DNA of 64,000 bases from Gp6-AA40 sp963772955 (GTDB lineage: Bacteria; Acidobacteriota; Vicinamibacteria; Vicinamibacterales; UBA2999): positions 248,001 to 312,000 of the forward strand of contig CAVYZF010000019.1 in the NCBI GenBank assembly GCA_963772955.1, read 5' to 3'. A program made the translations under genes and the position numbers. Of the stretch, positions 32,898-41,871 are shown one piece after another; within the stretch, counting starts at the first letter, position 1; the number at the start of each line of letters is the position of its first letter. Under the pieces are notes generated by a model that was not told where the DNA came from, ran no database searches, and saw nothing but the letters and a program-made list of their open reading frames with translations.

Positions 32898-34220
32898 GTG
32901 CCCGGCCAACGCGTCGGACTCCTCGCGCGCCTCGGGCTCCCGCGTCCCGAGCTCCGCGCGTGGGCGATGTACGACTGGGCGAACTCGGCCTTCCAGACGA
33001 CGGTGATCACCGCGGTCTTTCCGCGGTTCTTCAGCGACTATGCGGCGGCCGGGCTCACGCCCACCGACGCGACCGCGCGATTCGCATGGGCGACGACCAT
33101 CGCCGTCACGATCACCGCGCTCATCGGCCCCGTCCTGGGTGCGATCGCCGACATTCGAGGATTGAAGAAGACACTGCTCGGTGTCTCGATGTTTGTTGGC
33201 ATCGTCGCGACGCTGCTGATGGCGACGATCACACGCGGCGACTGGATCTACGCCGCGGTGGTCTTCATGGTCGCCAACATCGGCATCGCCGCAAGCTTTG
33301 TCTTTTACGACTCGCTGCTTCCCCACATTGCGGCGCCCGAGGAGATGGATCGTGTCTCGACCGCGGCGTACGCGATTGGTTATCTGGGGGGCGGCGTACT
33401 ACTGGTGGTGAACCTGGCGTGGATTCTCGCACCGACGCGGTTCGGCCTCGCCGACTCCGTCGCCGCCATCCGGTTGTCATTCGTCAGCGTGGCCGTGTGG
33501 TGGTTGATCTTCTCCTTGCCATTGTTCTTTCGCGTCCGCGAGCCAGCACCCAGGCTCGAACCGGACGAGAGCCGGCGCGACAATGTGATCCGCGTCGCCT
33601 TCGTACGCCTCTGGGAGACGTTTCACGAGCTGCGCGGCTATCGTCAGGCCTTCCTGATGCTCGTCGCGTTCCTGCTCTACAACGACGGGATTCAGACCAT
33701 CATCCGCATGGCCTCGATCTACGGCGCGGAAGTCGGTATCGATCAGAACGCGCAGATCGCCGCCTTCGTACTCGTGCAGTTCGTCGGCGTGCCCTGCTCG
33801 TTTCTGTTCGGCGCGATGGCGGGTCGCATAGGCGCCAAGCGAGGCGTCTTCCTCGCCCTTGCTGTTTACGCCGGCATCAGCCTGCTTGGCTATTTCATGA
33901 CGTCGGCCTGGCAGTTCTTTGCTCTCGCCGCTCTGGTTGGCACGGTCCAGGGCGGGAGTCAGGCCCTCAGCCGATCGCTCTTCGCCCGGATGATCCCGAA
34001 GCACAAATCGTCTGAGTACTTCGGCTTTTTCGCGGTATTCGAGAAGTTTGCCGGGATAGCGGGGCCGGCCCTCTTCGCAGCGTCGGTCACGCTATTTCAT
34101 TCGAGCCGAGCCGCGGTATTGTCGGTACTATTGTTCTTTGTCCTGGGCGCCCTGGTGTTGACCCGTGTCGACGTCGCCGCCGGTGAGGCACAGGCGCAGT
34201 TGGATCAGGCTCAGGCATGA
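32898..34220 (+). CDS. UMF1-family MFS transporter
   Basis: About 440 residues with 11-12 predicted membrane helices. The N-terminal AWAMYDWANSAFQTTVITAVFPRFF and YAIGYLGGGVLLVVNL are hallmarks of the UMF1/Atg22-like branch of the major facilitator superfamily; Atg22 exports amino acids from yeast vacuoles, but bacterial substrates are unknown. GTG at 32898 gives a plausible start just after the upstream ATPase stop; an earlier GTG (32871) would overlap it. The stop overlaps the kinase start by 4 bp, so the ATPase, transporter and kinase form one operon. Confidence 0.87.
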   Translation: MPGQRVGLLARLGLPRPELRAWAMYDWANSAFQTTVITAVFPRFFSDYAAAGLTPTDATARFAWATTIAVTITALIGPVLGAIADIRGLKKTLLGVSMFVGIVATLLMATITRGDWIYAAVVFMVANIGIAASFVFYDSLLPHIAAPEEMDRVSTAAYAIGYLGGGVLLVVNLAWILAPTRFGLADSVAAIRLSFVSVAVWWLIFSLPLFFRVREPAPRLEPDESRRDNVIRVAFVRLWETFHELRGYRQAFLMLVAFLLYNDGIQTIIRMASIYGAEVGIDQNAQIAAFVLVQFVGVPCSFLFGAMAGRIGAKRGVFLALAVYAGISLLGYFMTSAWQFFALAALVGTVQGGSQALSRSLFARMIPKHKSSEYFGFFAVFEKFAGIAGPALFAASVTLFHSSRAAVLSVLLFFVLGALVLTRVDVAAGEAQAQLDQAQA

Positions 34221-36079
34221 TTGGCCGAACCGTCTCGCACTATCGCATCCTCAGCCCGCTCGGTTCGGGCGGCATGGGCGTGGTGTATCTGGCCGAGGAC
34301 TCGCGGCTGGGGCGGCAGGTGGCGCTGAAATTCCTGCCCGCCAGCTTCTCGCAGGAGACGAAGGCTCTCGAACGGTTCCGTGTCGAGGCGCGCGCCGCCA
34401 GCTCGCTGAGCCACCCCGCGATCTGCGCCATCTACGACATCGGCCAGGACGGCGACACGCCCTTCATCGTGATGGAAGCGTTGAAGGGCGAGACGCTGCG
34501 CGAGCGGATCGCGAAAGGACCGCTGAAGGTCGCCGACGTGCTCGACATCGCCATCCAGCTCGCCGACGCGCTGGAAGCCGCGCACGAGCAGGGCATCATC
34601 CATCGCGACATCAAGCCGGCGAACATCTTCCTCGGCGATCGAAACCGCGTGAAAGTCCTCGACTTCGGGCTGGCAAAGCTCACGACGTCGCCATCGTCGC
34701 TGTCGAGCGCCGCCGACACGATCTCGCCGATCGATCACACGCAGAACAACCAGATCACGCAGCCGGGGACGGCGCTCGGAACGGTCTCGTACATGTCACC
34801 CGAGCAGGCGCGCGGAGAGCCGATCGATTCACGAACCGACCTCTTCTCTCTCGGTGCGGTGCTCTATGAGATGGTCACGGGCACCCAGGCGTTCGGTGGC
34901 AGCACGACGGCCGTCGTCTACGATTCGATTCTCAATCGCGCGCCGCGCCCCATCGCGCATCTGAATCCGCTCGTGCCGCCACGGCTCGAAGTGGTCATCG
35001 CGACCGCGCTCGAGAAGGAGCGCGACTTGCGCTATCAGCACGCCTCTGATCTTCAAGCGGAGCTGCGCAGGATTCGCCGCGATCTCGACTCGAGCCTCGC
35101 CAGCCAGACGGTCGTCAACGCGCCGAGGCCGACGGCACCTCCGCCGCCAACGACGACCACGACGACGCTCCCCGCGAGGACGGCGATGCATCGGCTCGAG
35201 CGTGCGTCGATCGTCATCGCGTTCCTCGCGGTGCTCGGCGCAGCGGTGTTGTTCTGGCGAGGACAAAGGGACACCATCCAGATCGCGACGCCAACGGCGG
35301 AAGCGCCGTCGAACACTTCAACGCAACCAGCTGCCCCCGCGACAACACCAGCGCCAGCGGCTGAGACGCCGGCGCCCGTCCCGGAACCGCGCGCGGTAGA
35401 ACAGCCAGCACCCGCGCCACAGCAACCGTCGCCGCGACCCGCACGGCCGGCCGAGACACCGGCTCCGCGGGGTTCGCTTCCGCCGCCACCTGCGACGACA
35501 CCCGCACCTGTACAGGCGAACCCGCAACAGGCAGGTGGTGCCACGATAACTCCACCTCCGACACCCTCAGCGTTACCACCGCAACCGGCCGTCGCGCCGA
35601 CCAACGAAACCGCGAAGCCGCAACCTTCCCCTGCACCACCAGAACCGGTCGCTCCACCGCCGGCGCCTGTTCAACCCACTGCACCACCGCGTGCGGCGGA
35701 GGCGACACCGCCCGCGTCGCCCGCGCCCGCGTCGCCCGCGCCCGCGCCGTCGGCGCCCGCTGAATCCGACGATGCAGCAATTCGCCGTGTCATTCAGACC
35801 TACAGGCGGGCGATTGAGACGAAGGACATCGGACTGTATCGCTCGGTTCGGCCAAATCTCACTCGCGCAGCCGAAACGGTGCTGATGAACAGCTTCAAGC
35901 AGATCGACTCGCAGCAGATCGATCTGCGAGTCGAGAGTCTCAAGGTCGATGGCCGCACCGCGTCCGCCCAGATCGTGCGGCGCGACACGCTCATGACGGC
36001 CGGGCGCCGCCAGGTCCAGAACAGCACTCAGATTCTGCGGTTCGAGAAGACCGACGCCGGCTGGTTCATCGTCGAGTGA
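34217..36079 (+). CDS. Transmembrane Ser/Thr protein kinase with Pro-rich linker and C-terminal NTF2-like domain
   Basis: A 620-residue Hanks-type kinase. Kinase domain 1 to about 275: glycine loop GSGGMGVVY (16-24), K38 in VALKF, catalytic HRDIKPAN (D131) and DFG (D149). A membrane helix follows near 330-347 (IVIAFLAVLGAAVLFW). Then a Pro/Ala/Thr-rich extracytoplasmic linker of about 150 residues leads to a domain at about 515-620 (DDAAIRRVIQTYRRAIETKD...DAGWFIVE) resembling a SnoaL/NTF2-like fold, perhaps the sensor. Such kinases transduce external signals by phosphorylation. Coupled to the upstream transporter by ATGA overlap. Confidence 0.9.
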   Translation: MIGRTVSHYRILSPLGSGGMGVVYLAEDSRLGRQVALKFLPASFSQETKALERFRVEARAASSLSHPAICAIYDIGQDGDTPFIVMEALKGETLRERIAKGPLKVADVLDIAIQLADALEAAHEQGIIHRDIKPANIFLGDRNRVKVLDFGLAKLTTSPSSLSSAADTISPIDHTQNNQITQPGTALGTVSYMSPEQARGEPIDSRTDLFSLGAVLYEMVTGTQAFGGSTTAVVYDSILNRAPRPIAHLNPLVPPRLEVVIATALEKERDLRYQHASDLQAELRRIRRDLDSSLASQTVVNAPRPTAPPPPTTTTTTLPARTAMHRLERASIVIAFLAVLGAAVLFWRGQRDTIQIATPTAEAPSNTSTQPAAPATTPAPAAETPAPVPEPRAVEQPAPAPQQPSPRPARPAETPAPRGSLPPPPATTPAPVQANPQQAGGATITPPPTPSALPPQPAVAPTNETAKPQPSPAPPEPVAPPPAPVQPTAPPRAAEATPPASPAPASPAPAPSAPAESDDAAIRRVIQTYRRAIETKDIGLYRSVRPNLTRAAETVLMNSFKQIDSQQIDLRVESLKVDGRTASAQIVRRDTLMTAGRRQVQNSTQILRFEKTDAGWFIVE

Positions 36080-36123
36080 ACGGCCTCGTGCTCAAAGGCT
36101 TCCGGATACCTCGGGGAGGATAG

Positions 36124-37449
36124 ATGCGCGTCTCGATTGTCATCACGATCTTCACGCTCGTCATCGGCGCGAGCCCTGCGTACGCGCAGGACCCGTACAA
36201 CGTCACGGTGAACATCACCGAACTCTCGCGAATCTTCACCGAGCTGTACGGGCCAGAGGGGCTCGTCGTGAACAGCCTCGCGACCCTCGCCGGCGGTGTT
36301 TCGCACTCGGCGCACTTCAACAGCGCCTTCGAGAGCGAGTTTTCCCAGTTCGGTACCGCGCTCACTGGACAAATCGTGTCGTTGCCGCTTCCGGCGCCGG
36401 CATCAGGTTTTACCTATCAGTTCGATCCGGGCCTCGGCGTGTTCACACGATCGACATCGAGCTTCGGTCCGATCCTCGCCGAACGCGCCGACACGATCGG
36501 CGCGCGTCGCGTGTCGTTGGGCTTCGCCTATCAGCGGCTCGCGTTTGATTCGATCGAGAACATCGACCTGCAATCAGTCCCGGCGGTGTTCACGCACGAC
36601 AACGCCGAACTGCGCGGCGGCCGTGAAGACGTGATTACAACGGTCAACTCGATCGACTCCGAAGTGACCCGCTCGGCGGTGTTCCTAACCTACGGCGTGA
36701 CGAACGACCTCGATGTGTCGATCGCGGTGCCCTACATCTCCACTGACATCGTCGTCACATCCGATGCGACCATCCAACGGATCGGCACCACCATCCCGGA
36801 GATTCACTTCTTTCGTGCCGCCGACGACGCCATCGGGAGTCGCCGGATCTTCACGGCCTTCGGCCACGCCAGCGGAATCGGCGACATCACGATTCGCATG
36901 AAGCAGGCGATCAAGAAGTCGGCGAGGAACGGGATCGCTCTCGGGCTCGATCTGCGTCTGCCGACCGGCGACGAGAGAAACCTGCTCGGCACTGGCGCGC
37001 CTGCGGTACAACCATTCGCCGCGTGGTCGGCGACGTACGGCGCGTTTGCGCCGCACATCAACCTCGGATACCAATGGAACGGCTCGAGCATCCTGGCCGG
37101 AGACATCGAGACCGGCGTGTCGGAGGATCTTCCCGACGTGGTCGTGTATGCCCTGGGCGCGGTTGTCGCGGTTCATCAGCGCATCACGCTGGCGCTCGAC
37201 GTACTCGGCCGCTACATCATCGACTCTCCTCGCGTTCATCTCGAGGACTTCGTGGCGCTCGACGGCAAGTCGGTGTTCCCCAACATCGCGTTCGACACCG
37301 GCTCGATTAATGAGCTCAGCAGCGCCGTGGGGCTTAAGATCAACATCGCCGGGCGGCTGCTTCTGAACACGAACCTCCTCATGCGGCTCAACTCCGGTGG
37401 TCTGCGAGACAAGCTCTCTCCGCTCGTCGGAATCGAGTACGCCTTCTAA
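36124..37449 (+). CDS. Outer-membrane beta-barrel protein (MetA-pathway/transporter family-like)
   Basis: A 441-residue exported protein with a signal peptide (residues 1-22, ending SPAYAQ). After that, long alternating hydrophobic/polar strands (VSLGFAYQRLAFD, VFLTYGVTNDLDVSIAVPYI, GDITIRMKQAIK, NGIALGLDLRLPTGDERNLLGTG) and a C-terminal phenylalanine (VGIEYAF) indicate a beta-barrel. Sequence pattern is closest to the 'phenol degradation/transporter' barrel family. A GGGGAGGA box lies 6 bp before the ATG. The transported compound is not deducible. Confidence 0.72.
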   Translation: MRVSIVITIFTLVIGASPAYAQDPYNVTVNITELSRIFTELYGPEGLVVNSLATLAGGVSHSAHFNSAFESEFSQFGTALTGQIVSLPLPAPASGFTYQFDPGLGVFTRSTSSFGPILAERADTIGARRVSLGFAYQRLAFDSIENIDLQSVPAVFTHDNAELRGGREDVITTVNSIDSEVTRSAVFLTYGVTNDLDVSIAVPYISTDIVVTSDATIQRIGTTIPEIHFFRAADDAIGSRRIFTAFGHASGIGDITIRMKQAIKKSARNGIALGLDLRLPTGDERNLLGTGAPAVQPFAAWSATYGAFAPHINLGYQWNGSSILAGDIETGVSEDLPDVVVYALGAVVAVHQRITLALDVLGRYIIDSPRVHLEDFVALDGKSVFPNIAFDTGSINELSSAVGLKINIAGRLLLNTNLLMRLNSGGLRDKLSPLVGIEYAF

Positions 37450-37460
37450 CCCTCCGCCCA

Positions 37461-37521
37461 GGCGGGCCGGAAGGCCCGCCTCTACCGGTGTTGATGTAGC
37501 GGCGGGTCTTCAGACCCGCCG
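37461..37521. repeat. Inverted pair of REP-like palindromes (BIME-like)
   Basis: First: GGCGGGCCGGAAGGCCCGCC (37461-37480) followed by TCTAC (minus-strand GTAG head). Second: GTAG at 37496-37499, then GGCGGGTCTTCAGACCCGCC (37501-37520). They face each other in the gap between the outer-membrane protein gene and the PQQ dehydrogenase gene. Confidence 0.8.
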
Positions 37522-37543
37522 AGTCTACGCGAGGTGGCCGCAC

Positions 37544-38821
37544 ATGTGGACGTTCGTCGGCGGCGCGATCCTGTCTGTCATGCTCGTGGCTCAGACAGTC
37601 GAAAGCCGAGCATGTCAGACGCCGGACACAACTCCCCCGGGCTCGACGCCGAGCCCGTCACCGCTTCCACCGAGCCAGGTCTTCACGACACGGGACGGCG
37701 CGCGCTTCCGAGTGGAAACCGTACTTACCGATCTCGAGATCCCATGGTCGCTGGCGTTCGCGCCTGATGGACGCCTCTTCGTCACCGAACGTCCCGGGCG
37801 CGTGCGCATCGTCAATGTGTCGACCTTCACCTCGGAAGTCGCACTCACGCTCAGCGTGTACGCGCAGGGTGAGGCCGGGCTCCTCGGCATCGCACTCGAT
37901 CCAGGATTCGCACAGAACAACTTCGTGTATCTCTACTACTCCGCTCCGTCGGGCGGTGGAGCCGTGAACCGGATCGAACGCTACCGCGAAGTGGCCGGGC
38001 GACTGAGCGAGCGCGCCCTTCTGCTCGATGGCATTCCTGCATCGACGATTCACGACGGCGGCAGGCTCAAGTTCGGGCCAGACGGTTTTCTCTACGCAAC
38101 CGCCGGCGATGCATCGAACACGGACTTCGCACAGGACGTGGCCGCGCTTGCGGGAAAGGTGCTGCGCATCACGCCGAGCGGCACGTCGGCGCCAGGCAAC
38201 CGATTCAGCTCTCCAGTGTTTACGTTCGGCCATCGCAATCCACAAGGCATCGACTGGAATCCGATCACCGGCGATCTCTGGGAGGCCGAACACGGCCCGA
38301 GTGGCAACGACGAGGTCAACGTCATCCAGCCCGGCTCGAATTACGGCTGGCCGGTCATTCAAGGCTCGGCGACCGGCGCAGGGATGCTGGCACCCATCGT
38401 CTTCTACTCGTCGACGATCGCGCCTTCAGGAATCTCGTTCTATCGCGGTCAACTGATACCGCAGTTCAGCAACAATCTCTTCGTCGCCGCCCTGCGAGGC
38501 ACACATCTCGCGCGACTCACGACCGACGCGCGCCGCGTCGTCACCCAGGAACGCCTGCTCGATGGAACCTACGGGCGCCTCCGCGACGTGGTCAGCGGCC
38601 CTGACGGCTATCTCTACTTCTGCACAAACAACCGCGATGGGCGCGGCAGTCCGATGTCTGGCGACGACAAGATCCTTCGGATCGTTCCGGCTTCTTCAGG
38701 ACCAAGGACCATTAAGCCAGCCGCTTGCTCGAACGCAGCGTCGCGAGCACGAGAATGCCGACGCCCCACGCGAGAAGCGCGAGCGCATCCGGCCACAGAA
38801 TCTCGAGGCCCACGCCCTTGA
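37544..38821 (+). CDS. PQQ-dependent aldose/glucose (sorbosone) dehydrogenase, soluble type
   Basis: A 425-residue exported six-bladed beta-propeller of the soluble PQQ sugar dehydrogenase (Yli-type) family. Signal peptide at 1-23, a short Pro/Ser-rich linker, then family motifs: EIPWSLAFAPDGRLFVTERPGRVRI, LLGIALDPGF, HDGGRLKFGPDGFLY with the catalytic His, FGHRNPQGIDWNP and WEAEHGPSGNDEVN. The natural end should be near DDKILRIVP. Instead the frame continues about 40 residues to 38821, overlapping the convergent permease gene by 110 bp with low-complexity Arg/Ala sequence. The start at 37544 follows the REP pair; longer readings include it. Confidence 0.87.
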   Translation: MWTFVGGAILSVMLVAQTVESRACQTPDTTPPGSTPSPSPLPPSQVFTTRDGARFRVETVLTDLEIPWSLAFAPDGRLFVTERPGRVRIVNVSTFTSEVALTLSVYAQGEAGLLGIALDPGFAQNNFVYLYYSAPSGGGAVNRIERYREVAGRLSERALLLDGIPASTIHDGGRLKFGPDGFLYATAGDASNTDFAQDVAALAGKVLRITPSGTSAPGNRFSSPVFTFGHRNPQGIDWNPITGDLWEAEHGPSGNDEVNVIQPGSNYGWPVIQGSATGAGMLAPIVFYSSTIAPSGISFYRGQLIPQFSNNLFVAALRGTHLARLTTDARRVVTQERLLDGTYGRLRDVVSGPDGYLYFCTNNRDGRGSPMSGDDKILRIVPASSGPRTIKPAACSNAASRARECRRPTREARAHPATESRGPRP

Positions 38822-39833
38822 GAAAGATGCCGCGCAGAATGACGAGGAAGTATCGAAGCGGAATCAGGTAGGTGACGGGCTGGATGACCGTCGGCATGTT
38901 CTCGATCGGGAAGACGAACCCCGAGAGAAACACCATCGGGATGAGGAAGAAGAACGACGCGGTCATCATGGCCTGCTGCTGCGTCGCGGAAATCGTCGAG
39001 ACGAACAGACCCAGTCCGAGCGTCGTCAGCAGATAGACCACGCTCATCGTGATCAGCAACAGGAAGCTTCCTCGCAGTGGCACTTCGAACCACCACAGCG
39101 CGACGAATGTCACCAGCAGCACATCGATGACGCCGATGAAGCCGTAGGGCAGCAGCTTGCCGACGATCAACTCCCAGCGAGCGATCGGCGTCACATTCAA
39201 CTGCTCGAGTGTGCCCAGTTCCTTCTCGCGCACGATCGACATCGACGACAGGTTCGTCGTCACGACGAGCAGCAGCAGGGCAAGGATGCCGGGAATCATG
39301 AAGTCCTTGCTCTCGAGTTGCGGGTTGAACCAGACGCGGACGTCCGCGGAGACGAGCGGCGGCTGCGGCTCGCCGGACGGCGAGGCCAGCTCGCGGGCAT
39401 AGGACGCGACGAGCGTGCTCGCATACCCGAGCGCGACGTTCGTCGAGTTGGCGTCAGTGCCATCAGCCACCACCTGTACCGTCGTCGGACGACCCGCGCG
39501 AATCTGTTCGCCGTAGCCATTCGGGATGGCGAGCGCCATCCATGCCTTGCCAGTGTTGAGGTACGCGTCGACGCCGTCTGACGATGTCAGTCCGTCGATA
39601 ACCTCGAAGCTCGGTGACGCATCGAAGCGGCTGACGAGCTCCCGGCTTTCGCTCGACCGATCCTGATCGACGACGACGAGCGGCACATTGCGCACGTCCG
39701 TCGTCGCGGCGTAGCCAAGCATCGTCAACTGAATGATCGGCGCGATGATGACGATGCCAAAGAGGCGCGGGTCCTGCCGCAGCTCCAGGAACTCCTTCCG
39801 GATGATGTGGCCCAATCTACTCATCAGGCCCAC
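38712..39833 (-). CDS. ABC-2 type permease subunit, YbhR-like
   Basis: A 373-residue membrane permease of the ABC-2 class. One N-terminal helix (FGIVIIAPIIQLTMLGYA) is followed by a large extracytoplasmic domain (about 40-180) and five C-terminal helices. The conserved cytosolic elbow MSIVREKELGTLEQLNVTPI marks the YhhJ/YbhR/YbhS family. Last gene of the efflux operon. It overlaps the upstream permease stop; MSRLGHI at 39824 is an alternative start. Confidence 0.9.
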   Translation of the reverse strand: MGLMSRLGHIIRKEFLELRQDPRLFGIVIIAPIIQLTMLGYAATTDVRNVPLVVVDQDRSSESRELVSRFDASPSFEVIDGLTSSDGVDAYLNTGKAWMALAIPNGYGEQIRAGRPTTVQVVADGTDANSTNVALGYASTLVASYARELASPSGEPQPPLVSADVRVWFNPQLESKDFMIPGILALLLLVVTTNLSSMSIVREKELGTLEQLNVTPIARWELIVGKLLPYGFIGVIDVLLVTFVALWWFEVPLRGSFLLLITMSVVYLLTTLGLGLFVSTISATQQQAMMTASFFFLIPMVFLSGFVFPIENMPTVIQPVTYLIPLRYFLVILRGIFLKGVGLEILWPDALALLAWGVGILVLATLRSSKRLA

Positions 39834-40951
39834 TGCCTCCTCACTCGCACCGAGGCCAATCCAAGAATCGCAACGGCGTAGACGACAAGCGCCACGACGT
39901 CCGGCCAGAAATCCGACGGGCCGACGCCCTTGAGGACGATGCCACGCAACGCGACAAGGAAGTAGCGGGCCGGGACGATACGCGTGATGGCCTGGAGGAA
40001 GGTCGGCATGCTCGAAATGGGAAAGATGAAACCGGACAGCATCAGCGTCGGCAGAAACGACGTGAGCAGCGCCAGCTGAAATGCCACCTGCTGACTGTCG
40101 GCAATGCTTGAAATGAGCAAACCAAACGCCAGCGCGCCGACGAGAAACAGCGACACGATGCCGAGGAGCACGACCCAGGATCCGCGCATCGGCATGTCGA
40201 ACAGCAGAATGGCCGCGACCACGATGCTCATCGACGAGATCAGCGACACGACGAAGTACGGCGCCGTCTTGCCGAGCACGTACGGCACCGGGCCGATCGG
40301 CGACATTCGTACTTGCTCCATCGTCCCGGCTTCCTTCTCTCGCACGATCGAGAGCGCGGTCGATACCACCGCCGTCAGCATCGCGATGTAGGCGATGAGA
40401 CCGGGGACGAGGAACAGGGTGCTGCGCAGCTCCGGGTTGTACCAGACGCGAGGCTCGACGTTCAGAAGCGGCCCCGTCAGCGACCCGATGCGAGCCTGCA
40501 GCTCGTAGCGCTGCGACTGCGCGTTGATCAAGCCCGTCGCGTAGCCAACCACGGTCGTTGCGGTATTGGCGTTGTCGCCATTCACGAGGAACTGCACCGA
40601 CGCCCGCCGGCCCGACGTCACGTCAGAGCCGAACTTGCTGGGAATCACGAGCACGCCACGCGCATCGCCTGTGTCGAGCAGTGTGTCGATTTCGCGAGGG
40701 CTGAACACGTCGCCGACGAGATCGAAGTAGCCGGAGTTGACGAAGGACGAGATCAGGTCTCGGCTGACGGCGCTGCGATCGTTGTCCTGAACGGACAGAC
40801 GCACGTGGCGGATATCGAAGTTCAGTGCGTAGCCGTAGATCAACAGGAAGAACGCCGGTACAAACAGCAGGATGAGTAGTGTCCGCCGATCGCGACGGAT
40901 CTGGCGCAACTCCTTGCGCGCGACAGCGATCGTCTTCCAGAACCCGGTCAC
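39824..40951 (-). CDS. ABC-2 type permease subunit, YbhS-like
   Basis: A 375-residue permease with the same topology as the following gene: N-terminal helix (LLILLFVPAFFLLIYGYAL), large external domain, then the motif LSIVREKEAGTMEQVRMSPI and five helices. It has about one third identity by eye to the downstream permease, and the two probably form the heterodimeric channel. The GTG start at 40951 overlaps the ATPase stop (GTGA); the longer reading from 41014 lies inside the ATPase gene. Confidence 0.9.
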   Translation of the reverse strand: MTGFWKTIAVARKELRQIRRDRRTLLILLFVPAFFLLIYGYALNFDIRHVRLSVQDNDRSAVSRDLISSFVNSGYFDLVGDVFSPREIDTLLDTGDARGVLVIPSKFGSDVTSGRRASVQFLVNGDNANTATTVVGYATGLINAQSQRYELQARIGSLTGPLLNVEPRVWYNPELRSTLFLVPGLIAYIAMLTAVVSTALSIVREKEAGTMEQVRMSPIGPVPYVLGKTAPYFVVSLISSMSIVVAAILLFDMPMRGSWVVLLGIVSLFLVGALAFGLLISSIADSQQVAFQLALLTSFLPTLMLSGFIFPISSMPTFLQAITRIVPARYFLVALRGIVLKGVGPSDFWPDVVALVVYAVAILGLASVRVRRQWA

Positions 40952-41871
40952 GCGGCGCTCCGCTCTGCCACGTCCAGGAACACATCTTCGAGCGACGGCG
41001 GCACGACTCCGCACGACGTGACCGTGATGCCCTGTGCTTCGAGGCGCGATTCCATCGCCGCTGCGTCGGAGCCGTCGCGAAGCACGGCATGCACGGCGGT
41101 GCCGAAGATGCTCGTCTTCTCCACTTCCGGCATCGCGTCGAGCGCACGCATCGCGCCGACGGCGTCGAGTGCTCTGACTTCGAGAATCGGACGGGACTTG
41201 AAGATGCCCTTGAGTTCGTCGACGGTACCGTGAGCCGCCAAGCGCCCTGCCTGAATGATCGCGATCCGCTGACAGTGCTCCGCCTCGTCCAGGTAGTGTG
41301 TCGTGACCAGGACAGCGACACCGCTCGCGGCGAGCGTGTCGATGAGCCGCCAGAATCGACGTCGCGACAGTGGATCCACTCCGCCAGTCGGCTCATCGAG
41401 AAAGACGATGGGCGGTTCGTGGAGAATCGCGCAGCCAAGGGCCAGGCGTTGGCGCCAGCCTCCGGCGAGGGATCGCGTCAGTTCACGCTCGCGCCCGCGA
41501 AGCCCCGCCATCTCCAGCACGAAGTCGCGCCGGGCCGCGAGCCGATCGCCCGTGAGCCCATACACGCCTCCGAAGAAGGCGATGTTCTGATCGACGGTGA
41601 GCGCCTCGTAGAGCGAGAAGCGCTGCGACATATAGCCGATCCGTCGCTTGACGCCTTCGGGATCGCGTATCACGTCGATGCCACCGACCGTCGCGGTTCC
41701 CGACGTTGGTTGCAGGAGTCCACACAGCATGCGAATCGTGGTGGACTTGCCTGCCCCGTTGCTGCCGAGGAATCCGAAGATCTCGCCGGCGCGGACGTCG
41801 AACGAGACGTCGTTGACCGCGACGAAATCACCGAACCTCCGCGTCAGGTTCTTGACCTCGATCGCGTTCAT
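40948..41871 (-). CDS. ABC transporter ATP-binding protein (second half of a split YbhF-like ATPase)
   Basis: A 307-residue nucleotide-binding domain. Walker A GSNGAGKST (residues about 36-44), Q loop YMSQRFSLYE, signature SLAGGWRQRLAL (L-A-G-G-W instead of LSGGQ), Walker B IVFLDEPTGGVD and H loop TTHYLDEA. The C-terminal DUF4162-like tail ends VVPPSLEDVFLDV. In E. coli YbhF two such domains are fused; here the other is a separate gene, with TolC in between. ATGA overlap with tolC. The altered signature suggests an asymmetric pair with one weaker ATPase site (inference). Confidence 0.93.
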   Translation of the reverse strand: MNAIEVKNLTRRFGDFVAVNDVSFDVRAGEIFGFLGSNGAGKSTTIRMLCGLLQPTSGTATVGGIDVIRDPEGVKRRIGYMSQRFSLYEALTVDQNIAFFGGVYGLTGDRLAARRDFVLEMAGLRGRERELTRSLAGGWRQRLALGCAILHEPPIVFLDEPTGGVDPLSRRRFWRLIDTLAASGVAVLVTTHYLDEAEHCQRIAIIQAGRLAAHGTVDELKGIFKSRPILEVRALDAVGAMRALDAMPEVEKTSIFGTAVHAVLRDGSDAAAMESRLEAQGITVTSCGVVPPSLEDVFLDVAERSAA

